Origin: Lentzea albida
GTDB lineage: Bacteria; Actinomycetota; Actinomycetes; Mycobacteriales; Pseudonocardiaceae
DNA: 64,000 nucleotides
Direction of reading: 5' to 3'
Assembly: GCF_900111005.1 (NCBI RefSeq)
Contig: NZ_FOFV01000008.1
Location: 62,001 to 126,000, forward strand
This document shows, in pieces, positions 39,214 through 48,421 of this stretch. Position 1 is the stretch's first letter. Every line of letters begins with the position of its first letter. Below the pieces are notes generated by a model. It worked only from the letters and a program-made list of their open reading frames with translations. It was not told the origin of the DNA and made no database searches. Both the position numbers and the translations under genes were made by a program.

Positions 39214-39993
39214 GCGCAAGAGGCGCGAAGACACCCCGTCGTCCAGACGCTGGGGCGCGCGGGAATGGTGTTGTACGGGGTCGTACACGTCCTGGTGGCG
39301 TGGCTTGCGATCCAGGTCGCGTTCGGCGACTCCGAACAGGCCGACTCGAAGGGCGCGGTGAGCGACATCGCTCAGGGCGGCCCGTGGTTGCTCTGGCTGC
39401 TCGGCATCGGGCTCGTGTTCTTCGCCCTGTGGCAGCTGCTGCTCGCCTTCGTCGGGTACACCTACATCGGCAAGAAGCGGAAGCGGATCTCCAAGCGGAT
39501 CGGTTCCGCGGCCCGTGCCGTCACGGCGACCGGTATCGCGCTGGGTGCCTTCAAGTACGCGACGGGCTCCGGCAGCGGCGGCGACCAGAACCAGCAGCAG
39601 CAGGAACTCACCGCGCAGGTGCTCTCCTGGCCCGGCGGTCAGTTCATCGTCGGCGCCATCGCGATCGGCATCCTCGTCATCGCCGGCGTGATCATCTACA
39701 AGGGCGTCAAGAAGTCCTTCGAGAAGGACCTCGACATGGGCAAGGCCCCGAAGTGGATCGAGCCCGTCGGCAGGATCGGCTGGATCGGCAAGGGCAGCGC
39801 GTACGGCGTGATCGGCGTTCTCGTCGGGCTCGCCGCGATCAACGCCGACCCCGGGCAGTCCGGCGGCATGGACAAAGCCCTGAAGACGTTGGCAGCACAG
39901 CCTTACGGCATGTTCCTGCTGTCCGCCGTGGCGATCGGCATCGCCGCGTTCGGCGTCTACTGCTTCGCGGCGGCGCGCGCACTCAAGGAGTGA
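39202..39993 (+). CDS. DUF1206 membrane protein
   Basis: A 263-residue protein with six membrane helices arranged as three repeats of a two-helix unit. GRAGMVLYGVVHVLVAWLAIQVAFG, then RIGSAARAVTATGIALGAF, then PVGRIGWIGKGSAYGVIGVLVGLAAI show the glycine-rich start of each unit, typical of DUF1206. The GTG 39202 lies inside the long hairpin 39170-39213, and no ribosome-binding site is evident. It overlaps the convergent gene by 37 bp. Function unknown. Confidence 0.85.
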   Translation: MATVAQEARRHPVVQTLGRAGMVLYGVVHVLVAWLAIQVAFGDSEQADSKGAVSDIAQGGPWLLWLLGIGLVFFALWQLLLAFVGYTYIGKKRKRISKRIGSAARAVTATGIALGAFKYATGSGSGGDQNQQQQELTAQVLSWPGGQFIVGAIAIGILVIAGVIIYKGVKKSFEKDLDMGKAPKWIEPVGRIGWIGKGSAYGVIGVLVGLAAINADPGQSGGMDKALKTLAAQPYGMFLLSAVAIGIAAFGVYCFAAARALKE

Positions 39994-40403
39994 TGGCGGT
40001 CCGCGGCCTCCTGGGCCTCGAGCGTCATCGACGACAGGACCTGCCCCGGCGCGATGTAGAAGACGTTGGGGCTGCTGACGTCCGGTCCCCAGCCGGGGCC
40101 GCCGCGCAGCAGCAGGAGGTCGCCGGGACTCGGGTTCATCCCCTCGAACCACGAGTCCTGGGCGACCCCGGTCCGCTGCCACACGATCGCGGCCTTGGCA
40201 CCGCTGCCCGCCCGTTGGTACACCTGCGCGACGTTCGCGAGCTCGGCTTCCGGCGACGCCGCGCGCAGCTCGTCCATGTGCTGCCGGTACGCGGACCACA
40301 GCGCGTCCTGGCGCACCCGCCGGTTCTTCAGGCGTCGTAGAACGATCGTCGCGAGCGCCACGACGCCCACGACCGCGCACAGAATCAGCAGGTACAGGAA
40401 CAC
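39957..40403 (-). CDS. Single-pass membrane protein of unknown function
   Basis: About 148 residues: an N-terminal helix (VFLYLLILCAVVGVVALATIVL), a basic stop-transfer segment (RRLKNRRVRQD), and a soluble part with EAELANVAQVYQRAGSGAKAAIVWQ and SPGDLLLLRGGPGWGPD. GTG 40403 is used; the frame stays open to a TTG at 40445, and neither start has a clear ribosome-binding site. The 37-bp overlap with the DUF1206 gene is long but not unusual in such genomes. No family is recognised. Confidence 0.55.
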   Translation of the reverse strand: MFLYLLILCAVVGVVALATIVLRRLKNRRVRQDALWSAYRQHMDELRAASPEAELANVAQVYQRAGSGAKAAIVWQRTGVAQDSWFEGMNPSPGDLLLLRGGPGWGPDVSSPNVFYIAPGQVLSSMTLEAQEAADRHHSLSARAAAKQ

Positions 40404-40575
40404 CCGGCAATCTTTGATTCCGAACGAGGGCCTGTCAACCGACAACGAAATCCGGCTGCGTCGTGGGACTCGGTCACGCTACCGTGCGGGGCATGTCGAG
40501 TCCTGAGGCATCCAGGGTCGGGTCTGCGGTCTAGCCGTCAGCCCCGAAAACCCCTGAAGCCTCCGGAGTTCCTCC

Positions 40576-41607
40576 GTGCCCTTTTCGCTGTACCTGCTCG
40601 CCCTGGCCGTGTTCGCCATGGGCACCTCCGAGTTCATGCTCGCCGGACTGCTGCCGTCCATCGCGGCCGCGTTCGGCGTCCCGGTGGCCACCGCCGGTCT
40701 GCTCACCTCTGCGTTCGCGGCCGGCATGGCCGTCGGCGCACCGCTGATGGCGGTGCTCGCCCGCCGGTGGCCGCCCCGCCGCAGTCTGTTCGGGTTCGTC
40801 CTCGTCTTCCTGGTGGCTCACGTCGTCGGCGCTCTCACGACGAGCTTCGCCGTGCTGCTCGCGTCCCGTGTGGTCGCCGCACTCGCCAACGCCGGATTCC
40901 TCGCAGTGGCACTGACGACGGCCGCCGCGCTCGTTCCGCCGGGACGACGTGGTCGGGCGCTCGCCGTGTTGTTGTCCGGCACGACGGTCGCCACCATCGC
41001 CGGTGTGCCGGGCGGGTCGTTGCTCGGCACCGCTTTCGGGTGGCGTGCGACGTTCCTCGCGGTCGCCGTGCTCTGCGTGCCAGCGGCAATCGGTGTCCTG
41101 CAGGGGATTCCGGCTCGGCGGGAGCACCTCGTGATGTCCGCGTTGCGCCCGGAGTTCGCCGAGCTCCTCAAGCCGCGGCTGGTGCTGGTCGTCGTGCTCG
41201 CCGTGGTCGTGAACGCGGTGACGTTCGGCCGCTTCACGTTCCTCGCCCCGGTGGTGACGAACACGGGACTGAGCGAGTGGTGGGTACCGGTCGCGCTCGT
41301 GCTGTTCGGCATCGGCTCGTTCGCCGGTGTCACCGCCGGAGGCAGGCTGGCCGACTCGTCACCGCTGCCGGTCGTCGCGTTCGGCGGACCGCCGGCCGTG
41401 GTCGGCTGGCTGTGCCTCGACGTGCTGGGCCGGGAGCCGATCACGTTGCTGGCACTGGTGTTCGTGCTCGGCGCGGCGTCGTTCGCGGTCGGCAGCACCT
41501 TGATCGCGCGCGTGCTGCACCATGCGGCGGGTGCGCCCACGATGGCGGGCTCCTACGCGACGGCGGCGTTCAACGTCGGTGCCGCGATCGGTCCGCTGTT
41601 GTTCTGA
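40576..41607 (+). CDS. MFS drug exporter, Cmx/CmrA-like, C-terminally short
   Basis: A 343-residue major-facilitator protein of the DHA1 drug:proton antiporter type. The beginning, LYLLALAVFAMGTSEFMLAGLLP, closely resembles chloramphenicol exporters. Motif A-like ARRWPPRRSLFGF and motif C-like GVPGGSLLGTAFGWRATF are present. About ten membrane helices can be counted. Family members normally have about 390-410 residues and 12 helices; here the frame stops right after AFNVGAAIGPLLF, at the end of a helix, so the last two helices are missing. It may be inactive or represent a truncated allele. A strong hairpin follows 12 bp later. Confidence 0.75.
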   Translation: MPFSLYLLALAVFAMGTSEFMLAGLLPSIAAAFGVPVATAGLLTSAFAAGMAVGAPLMAVLARRWPPRRSLFGFVLVFLVAHVVGALTTSFAVLLASRVVAALANAGFLAVALTTAAALVPPGRRGRALAVLLSGTTVATIAGVPGGSLLGTAFGWRATFLAVAVLCVPAAIGVLQGIPARREHLVMSALRPEFAELLKPRLVLVVVLAVVVNAVTFGRFTFLAPVVTNTGLSEWWVPVALVLFGIGSFAGVTAGGRLADSSPLPVVAFGGPPAVVGWLCLDVLGREPITLLALVFVLGAASFAVGSTLIARVLHHAAGAPTMAGSYATAAFNVGAAIGPLLF

Positions 41608-41619
41608 CGCAACGAAAAA

Positions 41620-41657
41620 CGGGCCCGTGCACCTCGGGCAGGAGGTGCACGGACCCG
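41620..41657. terminator. Bidirectional terminator hairpin
   Basis: A 16-bp stem with one mismatch, CGGGCCCGTGCACCTC / GAGGTGCACGGACCCG, with a 6-nt loop lies between the convergent MFS and FadE5-like genes. On the minus strand the A-rich AACGAAAAA before it becomes a T-run, so termination of the fadE5 message is well supported. Confidence 0.75.
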
Positions 41658-41672
41658 TCGTCCTGAGGCGTT

Positions 41673-43508
41673 CTAGAAAACGCTCTCGTCGATGTCCATG
41701 AGCGCGTTGTCCGTGGACTCCGCGATCTTGCGGCGCGAGGTGAGCTCCGGCAGCACGTTCTTCGCGAAGAACGACGCCACCGCGATCTTGCCCTCGTAGA
41801 ACGCCTTGTCCTTGGCGGACGGGGTGCCGTCGAGCTTCTGCAGCGCGACCTCGGCCTGGCGCAGCAGCAGCCAGCCGACCAGGACGTCACCCGCGGTCAT
41901 CAGCAGGCGGACCGAGTTCTGGCCGATCTTGTACATGTTCCTGACGTCCTCCTGCGAGCTCGTCAGGAAGCCGACCAGCGCGCCGAGCATGCCCTGCAGG
42001 TCCTCGAGACCCTGCTTGAGCAGCGCCCGCTCCTCCTTCAGGCGGCCGTTGCCACCCTCGTTGTCGAGGAACGACTGGATCTCGCCGTTGATGAACGCGA
42101 GCGCCTGGCCCTTGTCGCGGATGATCTTCCGGAAGAAGAAGTCCAGCGACTGGATGGCCGTGGTGCCCTCGTACAGCGAGTCGATCTTCGCGTCGCGGAT
42201 GTACTGCTCGATCGGGTACTCCTGCAGGAAGCCCGAGCCGCCCAGCGTCTGCAGCGACTGCGCCAGCTGCTCGTACGCGCGCTCCGAGCCGACGCCCTTG
42301 ACGATCGGCAGCAGCAGGTCGTTGACCTGGGCCGCGAGCTTGGCGTCGTCGCCGCCGAGCAGCACCTTGTCCTGGAACGTCGCGGTGTACAGGTACACGG
42401 CGCGCAGGCCCTCGGCGTACGCCTTCTGCAGCATCAGGCTGCGGCGGACGTCCGGGTGGTTGGTGATGGTGACGCGCGGGGCGGTCTTGTCCGTCATGCG
42501 CGTCAGGTCGGCGCTCTGCACGCGCTCCTTGGCGTAGGACAGCGCGTTCAGGTAGCCGGTCGACAGCGTCGCGATGGCCTTGGTGCCGACCATCATGCGG
42601 GCGTACTCGATGACGTCGAACATCTGCGCGATGCCGTCGTGCACCTCGCCCAGCAGCCAGCCCTTGGCGGGCACGCCGTGCTGGCCGAAGGTCAGCTCGC
42701 ACGTGGTGGACGCCTTGAGGCCCATCTTGTGCTCGACGTTGGTCACGAAGGCGCCGTTGCGCTCGCCCAGGTCACCGGACTCCGGGTCGAAGTGGAACTT
42801 CGGCACCAGGAAGAGCGACAGACCCTTGGTGCCGGGCTTCGCCTCGATGCCTTCGCCCTCGGGACGCGCGAGCACCATGTGCATGATGTTCTCGGTCAGG
42901 TCCTGGTCGGCGGACGTGATGAAGCGCTTCACGCCCTCGATGTGCCAGGAGCCGTCGTCCTGCTTGATCGCCTTGGTGCGACCGGCGCCGACGTCCGAAC
43001 CGGCGTCCGGCTCGGTCAGCACCATCGTGGCGCCCCAGCCGCGGTCGATCATCAGCTGCGCCCAGTGCTTGTCGCGCTCGGTGCCGTTGTTGTGCACGAC
43101 CGTCGCGAAGCTCGGGCCCGCGAGGTACATGTAGACGGCGGGGTTCGCGCCGAGCAGCAGCTCGGACGCGGCCCACATGACGGACCGGGGGGTGCCGAAG
43201 CCGCCCAGCTCCTCCGGCAGGAACAGGCGGTACCACTCGCCGTTCCACACCGCCTGGTACGACTTCTTCAGCGACTCCGGCAGGGTCGCCGTGTGCGTCG
43301 CCGGGTCGAACACCGGCGGGTTGCGGTCGGCGTCGGCGAAGGAGTCGCCCAGAACGCCCTCCGCGAGGTTCTTGATCTCGGCCAGCACGCTGCGCGCGGT
43401 GTCCTCGTCGGACTGCTCGAACGGCCCCGTGCCGAGGTGGTCCTGCACGTTGAAAACCTCGAACAGGTTGAACTCGAGGTCCCGGACGTTGCTCTTGTAG
43501 TGGCCCAT
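41673..43508 (-). CDS. fadE5: FadE5-like acyl-CoA dehydrogenase
   Basis: A 611-residue member of the large acyl-CoA dehydrogenase group. The N-terminus [19 protein letters not shown] is the hallmark of FadE5 (Rv0244c). The flavin region is [17 protein letters not shown] and the catalytic Glu is E447 in [17 protein letters not shown]-terminal extra helical domain (about 460-611) completes the family length. FadE5 proteins accept a broad range of saturated acyl-CoAs. GAGGAGTGAG precedes the ATG. In M. tuberculosis it neighbours fadA2-fabG4-htdX; here it lies 20 kb away but its promoter carries the same operator type, at 43547-43582. Confidence 0.92.
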   Translation of the reverse strand: MGHYKSNVRDLEFNLFEVFNVQDHLGTGPFEQSDEDTARSVLAEIKNLAEGVLGDSFADADRNPPVFDPATHTATLPESLKKSYQAVWNGEWYRLFLPEELGGFGTPRSVMWAASELLLGANPAVYMYLAGPSFATVVHNNGTERDKHWAQLMIDRGWGATMVLTEPDAGSDVGAGRTKAIKQDDGSWHIEGVKRFITSADQDLTENIMHMVLARPEGEGIEAKPGTKGLSLFLVPKFHFDPESGDLGERNGAFVTNVEHKMGLKASTTCELTFGQHGVPAKGWLLGEVHDGIAQMFDVIEYARMMVGTKAIATLSTGYLNALSYAKERVQSADLTRMTDKTAPRVTITNHPDVRRSLMLQKAYAEGLRAVYLYTATFQDKVLLGGDDAKLAAQVNDLLLPIVKGVGSERAYEQLAQSLQTLGGSGFLQEYPIEQYIRDAKIDSLYEGTTAIQSLDFFFRKIIRDKGQALAFINGEIQSFLDNEGGNGRLKEERALLKQGLEDLQGMLGALVGFLTSSQEDVRNMYKIGQNSVRLLMTAGDVLVGWLLLRQAEVALQKLDGTPSAKDKAFYEGKIAVASFFAKNVLPELTSRRKIAESTDNALMDIDESVF

Positions 43509-43546
43509 CTCGTCAGCTCACTCCTCAGGGTCGCGGCGGGGTCGCC

Positions 43547-43582
43547 TACTGACCGGTAACAACAGAGTATTACTCGACAGTA
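43547..43582 (-). promoter_or_regulatory. TACT-N4-AGTA operators upstream of fadE5
   Basis: TACTGACCGGTA (43547-43558) and TACTCGACAGTA (43571-43582, within TTACT-CGAC-AGTAA) are 24 bp apart, centre to centre. A -10-like TAATAC lies between them on the minus strand. They match the boxes at the other fatty-acid promoters in the window, although the spacing differs from the 16 bp seen at 17.36 and 20.07 kb. Confidence 0.62.
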
Positions 43583-43659
43583 ACCCCGGCAAGGCCGACC
43601 ACCCACTGGTGGCGAATCAGACAGTCCTCCGAGTGACCTGAATCGGGCATGAGAGCCGG

Positions 43660-44694
43660 TCAGACGCGTATGGGACGCTCGCCGACCATCTCGAGCAGCG
43701 CCGGGTTCGTGCGCTCGGCGAAGCTGACGCCCCGCGGCAGCATGACCGATTCGTAGGCCGGCACCCCGTCTCGGACACCGTGCTCCGCGATCGCGAGGGC
43801 GAGCTCGGCTGCGTCCTGCATGGCGAGGTTCGCGCCGACGCCCAGCGGGGGCTGCAGGTGCGCGGCGTCGCCGAGCAGCGTGAGACCGGGTGTGTGCTCC
43901 CACGTGTGGGGCACCGGCAGCGAGTACAGGGGCCGGTGGATCAGCTCGCCCTCGAGGAACGCCCGCAGCGAGGGGTGCCAGCCGGCGAACAGGTCCATCA
44001 GTTCGGCGTTGGAGGGCTTCCAATCCTCATCCGCGCGCAGGCAGGCGTAAGCGCGGACGTGGTCCCCGCTGTTGCGCTGCGCCCACAGCATCAGGCCCTC
44101 ATCGGCGGCGACCATCGTGCCCTGGCCGGTGAGGGTAAGCAGTGCCTCGTCGCCGTCGTGCCTGGTCTCGACGAACAGCACGCCGGTGTACCGCGGCACC
44201 GCGGGCGACAGCGCGGGGCGCACCCGGGACCAGGCCCCATCCGCACCGATGACCAGGTCGAACGCGGCCGTGGAGCCGTCGAGGAACGTGACCTCGCCCG
44301 GCCGCGCAGACCCGACGCCCCGCCCCCACTGCACGGTGCCCGGCGCGAGCGAGCCGAGGAGGAGGTCGCGGAGCTGGCCGCGGTCGATCTCGGGCCGGAA
44401 GTCGCCCTCCGGCGGCTGGTGCTCGACCAACTCGGCGGTGGCGTGGTCGACCTCGCGCTGCTCCTGCCCCTCGAACCGGGCGAGCGCGCGCCACTCGTCG
44501 AAGAGCCCGGCGGCGCGGACGGCCTCCTGGCCGCTGTCGGCGTGCAGGTCGATGGTGCCGCCCTGCTGGCGGGCGTCCGGCGAGCTCTCGCGCTCGAAGA
44601 CGGCAACGTGCTCGAAGCCGTGCAACTGGAGGACGCGGGCACAGGTGAGGCCGCCGATGCCGGCTCCGGCGATGGCGATGCGTGGCGAAGTCAT
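43660..44694 (-). CDS. FAD-dependent aromatic-type monooxygenase
   Basis: A 344-residue flavoprotein of the PHBH/TetX-like family. FAD binding: AIAGAGIGGLTCARVL at the N-terminus. DLVIGADGAWSRVRPAL is the DG motif, and LTLLGDAAHLQPPLGVGANLAMQDA the GD motif. ATG 44694 is supported by GGGGGC just upstream and by the position of the FAD motif. It is divergent from a TetR gene with an inverted repeat between them, which suggests induction by its substrate or an antibiotic. The substrate is unknown. Confidence 0.86.
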   Translation of the reverse strand: MTSPRIAIAGAGIGGLTCARVLQLHGFEHVAVFERESSPDARQQGGTIDLHADSGQEAVRAAGLFDEWRALARFEGQEQREVDHATAELVEHQPPEGDFRPEIDRGQLRDLLLGSLAPGTVQWGRGVGSARPGEVTFLDGSTAAFDLVIGADGAWSRVRPALSPAVPRYTGVLFVETRHDGDEALLTLTGQGTMVAADEGLMLWAQRNSGDHVRAYACLRADEDWKPSNAELMDLFAGWHPSLRAFLEGELIHRPLYSLPVPHTWEHTPGLTLLGDAAHLQPPLGVGANLAMQDAAELALAIAEHGVRDGVPAYESVMLPRGVSFAERTNPALLEMVGERPIRV

Positions 44695-44717
44695 GCCCCC
44701 AGCAAAGCGCATCGACT

Positions 44718-44743
44718 CAAAAAGTGCAACCACTACACTTTTG
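44718..44743. promoter_or_regulatory. Operator-like inverted repeat between monooxygenase and tetR
   Basis: CAAAAAGTG (44718-44726) and CACTTTTG (44736-44743) form an inverted repeat with 7-bp perfect arms (AAAAGTG / CACTTTT) and a 9-nt centre. It is AT-rich and sits in the short divergent gap, as expected for the operator of the adjacent TetR regulator. Confidence 0.62.
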
Positions 44744-44775
44744 AACCGGCTCAACCTTGGTGGTACAGTCACCTG

Positions 44776-45351
44776 GTGACCGAGCTCGGCCGCCGCGAGC
44801 GGAAGAAGCTGCAGACCCGCCAGTCGATCGCCGAGGCGGCGCTGCGCCTGTTCCTCGACCGCGGCTTCGACGACGTGGGCGTGAAGGAGATCGCCGACAC
44901 GGCGGACGTGTCCGTCACGACGCTGTTCAAGCACTTCCCGAGCAAGGAGGCGCTGCTCTTCGACGAGGACGAGGAGCAGGAGTCGGCGCTGGTGGAGGTA
45001 GTGCGCAACCGCGAGGGCAGGTCGATCCCGATGGCGCTGCGCGACCACTTCGTCCAGGCGGCGGAAGGCCATGCCGATCACCCGCAGTTCGAGGTCTTCC
45101 AGCGCCTCGTGCTGGAGACCCCGGCCCTGCGCGAGTACGGCCACCGCATGTGGACGCGCCACCAGGACGCGCTGGCCAGAGCGATCGCGGAGGAGACGGG
45201 CGCGCCGCCAGACGACGTCAGGTGCGCCGCGCTGGCCCGATTCGCGTTGGACGCGAGGGACGTGATCTTCGACCGCCCGGACCGCGCACGGGCGGCCGAC
45301 GAGGTGTTCGGCCTGCTCGAGCACGGCTGGGCGGGTGATCGGCAGCGCTGA
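44776..45351 (+). CDS. TetR family regulator
   Basis: A 191-residue TetR protein. Helix-turn-helix: RQSIAEAALRLFLDRGFDDVGVKEIADTADVSVTTLFKHFPSKEALLF. The C-terminal domain contains FQRLVLETPALREYGHRMWTRHQDALARAI. The start is GTG 44776, close behind the putative promoter, so the message may have little or no leader. It is divergent from the flavin monooxygenase gene and probably represses it. After it, 45352-45580 (229 bp) holds nothing I recognise. Confidence 0.87.
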   Translation: MTELGRRERKKLQTRQSIAEAALRLFLDRGFDDVGVKEIADTADVSVTTLFKHFPSKEALLFDEDEEQESALVEVVRNREGRSIPMALRDHFVQAAEGHADHPQFEVFQRLVLETPALREYGHRMWTRHQDALARAIAEETGAPPDDVRCAALARFALDARDVIFDRPDRARAADEVFGLLEHGWAGDRQR

Positions 45352-45580
45352 CCGGGCGGTCCGGACCTGGTCAGGCGAGTGCGGGCGCTTGCCTGAGCAC
45401 GAGGGCCGACTTCGTCGCGTTCAGACGGCGAGCGCCGTGGCCACGACATCGAGGCCGACGGGCGCATCAGCCCCTCGTCGCGATCGTCCGCGCGCCCTGA
45501 CCTGTTAGGTCTCGACTGCCTGCTCAGGCGCCGTTGGCCAGCTCTTCAGCGCCTCACCCGTCTGCCGGGACCTCACCCCT

Positions 45581-46219
45581 CTACTCCGGCATCGCCGCCC
45601 GCCCGATCAACAGCCCCGACCGGTAGGCGAGTGAGACCGCATGCGTCCGGTCGCGAGCACTGAGCTTGCGCAAGATCCCCTTCACATGGGTGCGCACGGT
45701 CTCGACGGACAACACCAACTCGTCGGCGACCTGCTGGTTCTCCAAGCCGTCCGCGATGAGCGTCAGCACCTCGTGCTCGCGCTTGGTCAACGTCGGCCGT
45801 TCACCCGCCCTCAGGTCGGGGTGCACATACGCACGTGAACGGCAGGTTTCAGCTATCACCCGCACGATCTGCTCCGGCTGGGCGCTGCGCGGCACGACGC
45901 CGCGGACCCCCGCCTCCAGTGCGGTCGTGACGTGGTTCACGTGCGAGTGCGCGTCGCGGACCAGTCCGATGACGAGCAGGGCTGGGTCGCGCTCGACCAG
46001 CAGGCGGCTCAGGTGGCCGACCGGGTCGAGCAGGGAGTCGATGAGCAGCACGTCGGGGCGCAGTCGTTCGTGCAGGCGAACGGCGGCGCCCACGTCGCCG
46101 GTCGACCCCAGCCAGCGCAGGCCGGGAGTCCTCCTGACCAGGGCGGACAGGCCTTCGCGGTAGAGCGGCACAGGATCGATCAGCGCGACGCCGGGAGCAG
46201 GCCGGCTTGGCGGGAGCAT
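45581..46219 (-). CDS. LuxR/NarL-type response regulator with degenerate receiver
   Basis: A 212-residue regulator. The receiver domain covers about residues 10-125, and the C-terminal LuxR helix-turn-helix is LTKREHEVLTLIADGLENQQVADELVLSVETVRTHVKGILRKL. D61 (LLIDSLLDP) occupies the phosphorylation position, but the acidic pocket has only one Asp (D15) and the conserved Lys is replaced (VVPRSAQ). Phosphorylation by a classical kinase is therefore doubtful. No histidine kinase is adjacent. The ATG 46219 has AGGAGG 5 nt upstream. It is divergent from the sodium:solute symporter. Confidence 0.85.
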   Translation of the reverse strand: MLPPSRPAPGVALIDPVPLYREGLSALVRRTPGLRWLGSTGDVGAAVRLHERLRPDVLLIDSLLDPVGHLSRLLVERDPALLVIGLVRDAHSHVNHVTTALEAGVRGVVPRSAQPEQIVRVIAETCRSRAYVHPDLRAGERPTLTKREHEVLTLIADGLENQQVADELVLSVETVRTHVKGILRKLSARDRTHAVSLAYRSGLLIGRAAMPE

Positions 46220-46243
46220 CAGCACCTCCTTCGTGCATCCGGA

Positions 46244-46262
46244 GGGGTGACGCCGTTACCCC
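46244..46262. promoter_or_regulatory. Inverted repeat upstream of the LuxR regulator
   Basis: GGGGTGAC-GCC-GTTACCCC is an 8-bp inverted repeat with one mismatch, 25 bp upstream of the regulator ATG and inside the 276-bp gap to the symporter gene. It may be an operator for either divergent gene. The rest of the gap is AT-richer toward 46300-46420 and probably contains the symporter promoter, but no clear -35/-10 pair stands out. Confidence 0.4.
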
Positions 46263-46495
46263 GATCGCGTGACGCGAAAAAGGCCGGGAACAGGACCGGA
46301 AATGTTGGGGCGCCAACGAAGTTCGCATGTATGAACAAGGGTCACGAATGTGATTCAAGACCGGCGAAACCCTTCCGCCGCGGGGCAACAGTCTCGTAAG
46401 ACCTACGTCACATATCCCGTGCGGATGTGCCAGGTTCCGCCGCCATGAGGCCTGGTGCTCTCGCGGGCACACGTGTGTGCACGCAAGGAGGTCAC

Positions 46496-48004
46496 ATGGG
46501 CACCCTCGATTGGATCGTGGTTGTCGGCTATTTCTTCGTGATGGTCGCGATCGGGCTCTGGTCGCGTGGGCGGGTCCAGAACATCGCCGACTTCTTCACG
46601 GCCGGCGGCAAGATGCCGTGGTGGTTGTCCGGCATCTCGCACCACATGTCGGGCTACAGCGCGGTCATGTTCGTGGCGTTCGCCTCCGAGGCGTACCGGC
46701 TCGGGCTCACCGTCTACGTGTGGTGGTCGCTGACGATCGGTGTCGGCGTCGGCATCGGTGCGTTCCTGTTCGCGCCGCGGTGGAACCGGTTGCGCTCGAA
46801 GCACGACGTCAAGTCGCCGCTCGAGTACCTGGCCAAGCGCTACAACCTGCCCACCCAGCAGGTCATGGCCTACGCGGGCGCACTGCTCAAGGTCGTCGAC
46901 ATCGCCGCGAAGTGGGCGGCCGTCGCGATCCTGCTCCGCGGCTTCGCGGGTGTCCCGATCACGTGGGGCATCGTCATCATCGGCCTGGTCACGATGGTCT
47001 ACTCCGTGCTCGGCGGCCTGTGGGCCGACGCGCTCACCGACTTCGGCCAGTTCATCATCCAGGCGGCCGCGGGCTTCGCGATGTTCTTCGCCGTCGCCGG
47101 CACCCTCGGCTGGAGCTTCCCCGTGACGATCTGGGACAAGCTCCCGGAGAGCCACAGCGACCCGCTGGCGGGCCCGTACACGTCGACGTTCCTCATGGCG
47201 CTCTTCCTGATCAAGACGCTCGAGTACAACGGCGGCATGTGGAACCTGGCGCAGCGCTACATGGCCGCGCCGTCCGGCTTCGCGGCCAAGCGGTCCGCGC
47301 TCCTCTCGTCGGCGTTGTGGCTGGTGTGGCCGCTCGTGCTGTTCTTCCCGATGTGGGCGGCGCCGCTGATCGTGCCGGGCCTCGAAGGCGCGCAGGCGGA
47401 GAACGCCTACATCGAGATGGGCAAGCAGATGCTGCCCGCGGGCATGATCGGCCTGGTCCTGGCCGGCTTCTTCTCGCACACCATGGCCATGGTGTCGTCG
47501 GATGCGAACGTCATCGCCGCCGTGATCAACCGCGACATGCTGCCCCACCTGTGGAAGAAGGTGAAGACGTTCTCCGCGGACAACCAGCTGAAGCTGGCCC
47601 GGATCACGACGTTCACCTTCATCGGCGTCAGCATGATCATCGCCATCGCCTCGGGAGGCCAGGGCTTCGTGCTCAAGGTGGTGGTCGACCTGGTCGCCGC
47701 CACGATGGGCCCGATCGCGATCCCGCTGATGCTCGGCCTGCTCCCGTGGTTCCGCAGGATCGGCTCCACAGCGGCCATCGCGTCGGTCGTCGGCGGCCTC
47801 GGCATGTGGGCGTTCCTCTACATCGAGCAGATGAACAAGGCCGCGTGGGTCACCAAGGGCGTGCTCGTCTCGTGGCCGCTGCTGCTCTCGTTGGTGCTCT
47901 ACCTGGCGATCGGCTTCCTCAAGAAGGAGCCGTCCACCGAGCGCGACGCACTGCTCGACTCGCTCAGCTCCGACGAGCCGGAACCGGAGAAGGTGAAGGC
48001 GTAA
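46496..48004 (+). CDS. Sodium:solute symporter (SSS family)
   Basis: A 502-residue transporter with about 13 membrane helices. LDWIVVVGYFFVMVAIGLWSR starts the first helix. DFFTAGGKMPWWLSGISHHMSGYSAVMFV holds the sodium/substrate-site region, and VYSVLGGLWADALTDFGQFIIQ is the SSS signature. The length and features suit a glucose- or myo-inositol-type SSS protein; the substrate cannot be assigned. ATG 46496 has AAGGAGGT at ideal spacing. The 3' end overlaps the convergent small membrane protein gene by 41 bp. Confidence 0.9.
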   Translation: MGTLDWIVVVGYFFVMVAIGLWSRGRVQNIADFFTAGGKMPWWLSGISHHMSGYSAVMFVAFASEAYRLGLTVYVWWSLTIGVGVGIGAFLFAPRWNRLRSKHDVKSPLEYLAKRYNLPTQQVMAYAGALLKVVDIAAKWAAVAILLRGFAGVPITWGIVIIGLVTMVYSVLGGLWADALTDFGQFIIQAAAGFAMFFAVAGTLGWSFPVTIWDKLPESHSDPLAGPYTSTFLMALFLIKTLEYNGGMWNLAQRYMAAPSGFAAKRSALLSSALWLVWPLVLFFPMWAAPLIVPGLEGAQAENAYIEMGKQMLPAGMIGLVLAGFFSHTMAMVSSDANVIAAVINRDMLPHLWKKVKTFSADNQLKLARITTFTFIGVSMIIAIASGGQGFVLKVVVDLVAATMGPIAIPLMLGLLPWFRRIGSTAAIASVVGGLGMWAFLYIEQMNKAAWVTKGVLVSWPLLLSLVLYLAIGFLKKEPSTERDALLDSLSSDEPEPEKVKA

Positions 48005-48353
48005 GCCTTTCGTTCCGCATGATCCTCGCGGCGGCGCACCCGAACAGGGTCGCCGCCGCGAGCCACACGTAGGGCATCGGCGTGCCGGTGTAGGTGGTGG
48101 CCGTGCCCGCCAGCACCACCGTCGCCCCCAGGACCAGTCCGGTCGTGTGCGTCACCGGGAACTTGCTCTTCAACACGGTGACGACCGCGACCGGCACCAA
48201 CAGGAACCCGTAGGCGAGCACGCGCGTCAGCAGGTTGGCGTGATCGGTGACCTCGTACTTCAGCGCGGGCATCGCGAGCACCGCCAGCACCACGCCCACG
48301 GCGAGCCCGACCACAAGACTCTTCACGCTCTGTCCTTGCCAGGAACGCGTCAT
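47964..48353 (-). CDS. Small four-helix membrane protein
   Basis: A 129-residue protein with four hydrophobic segments (SLVVGLAVGVVLAVLAMPAL, LLTRVLAYGFLLVPVAVVTVL, TTGLVLGATVVLAGTAT, MPYVWLAAATLFGCAAARI) and a basic C-terminus. The ATG lacks a clear ribosome-binding site. The overlap of 41 bp with the symporter gene is on opposite strands. No family recognised. Confidence 0.6.
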   Translation of the reverse strand: MTRSWQGQSVKSLVVGLAVGVVLAVLAMPALKYEVTDHANLLTRVLAYGFLLVPVAVVTVLKSKFPVTHTTGLVLGATVVLAGTATTYTGTPMPYVWLAAATLFGCAAARIMRNERLTPSPSPVPARRS

Positions 48354-48421
48354 GCGCTACAGGACGCACATGTGGCGCATCGGTTGTCGTGGCGTGCGTC
48401 ATCGTCACGAGACACTTGTAG

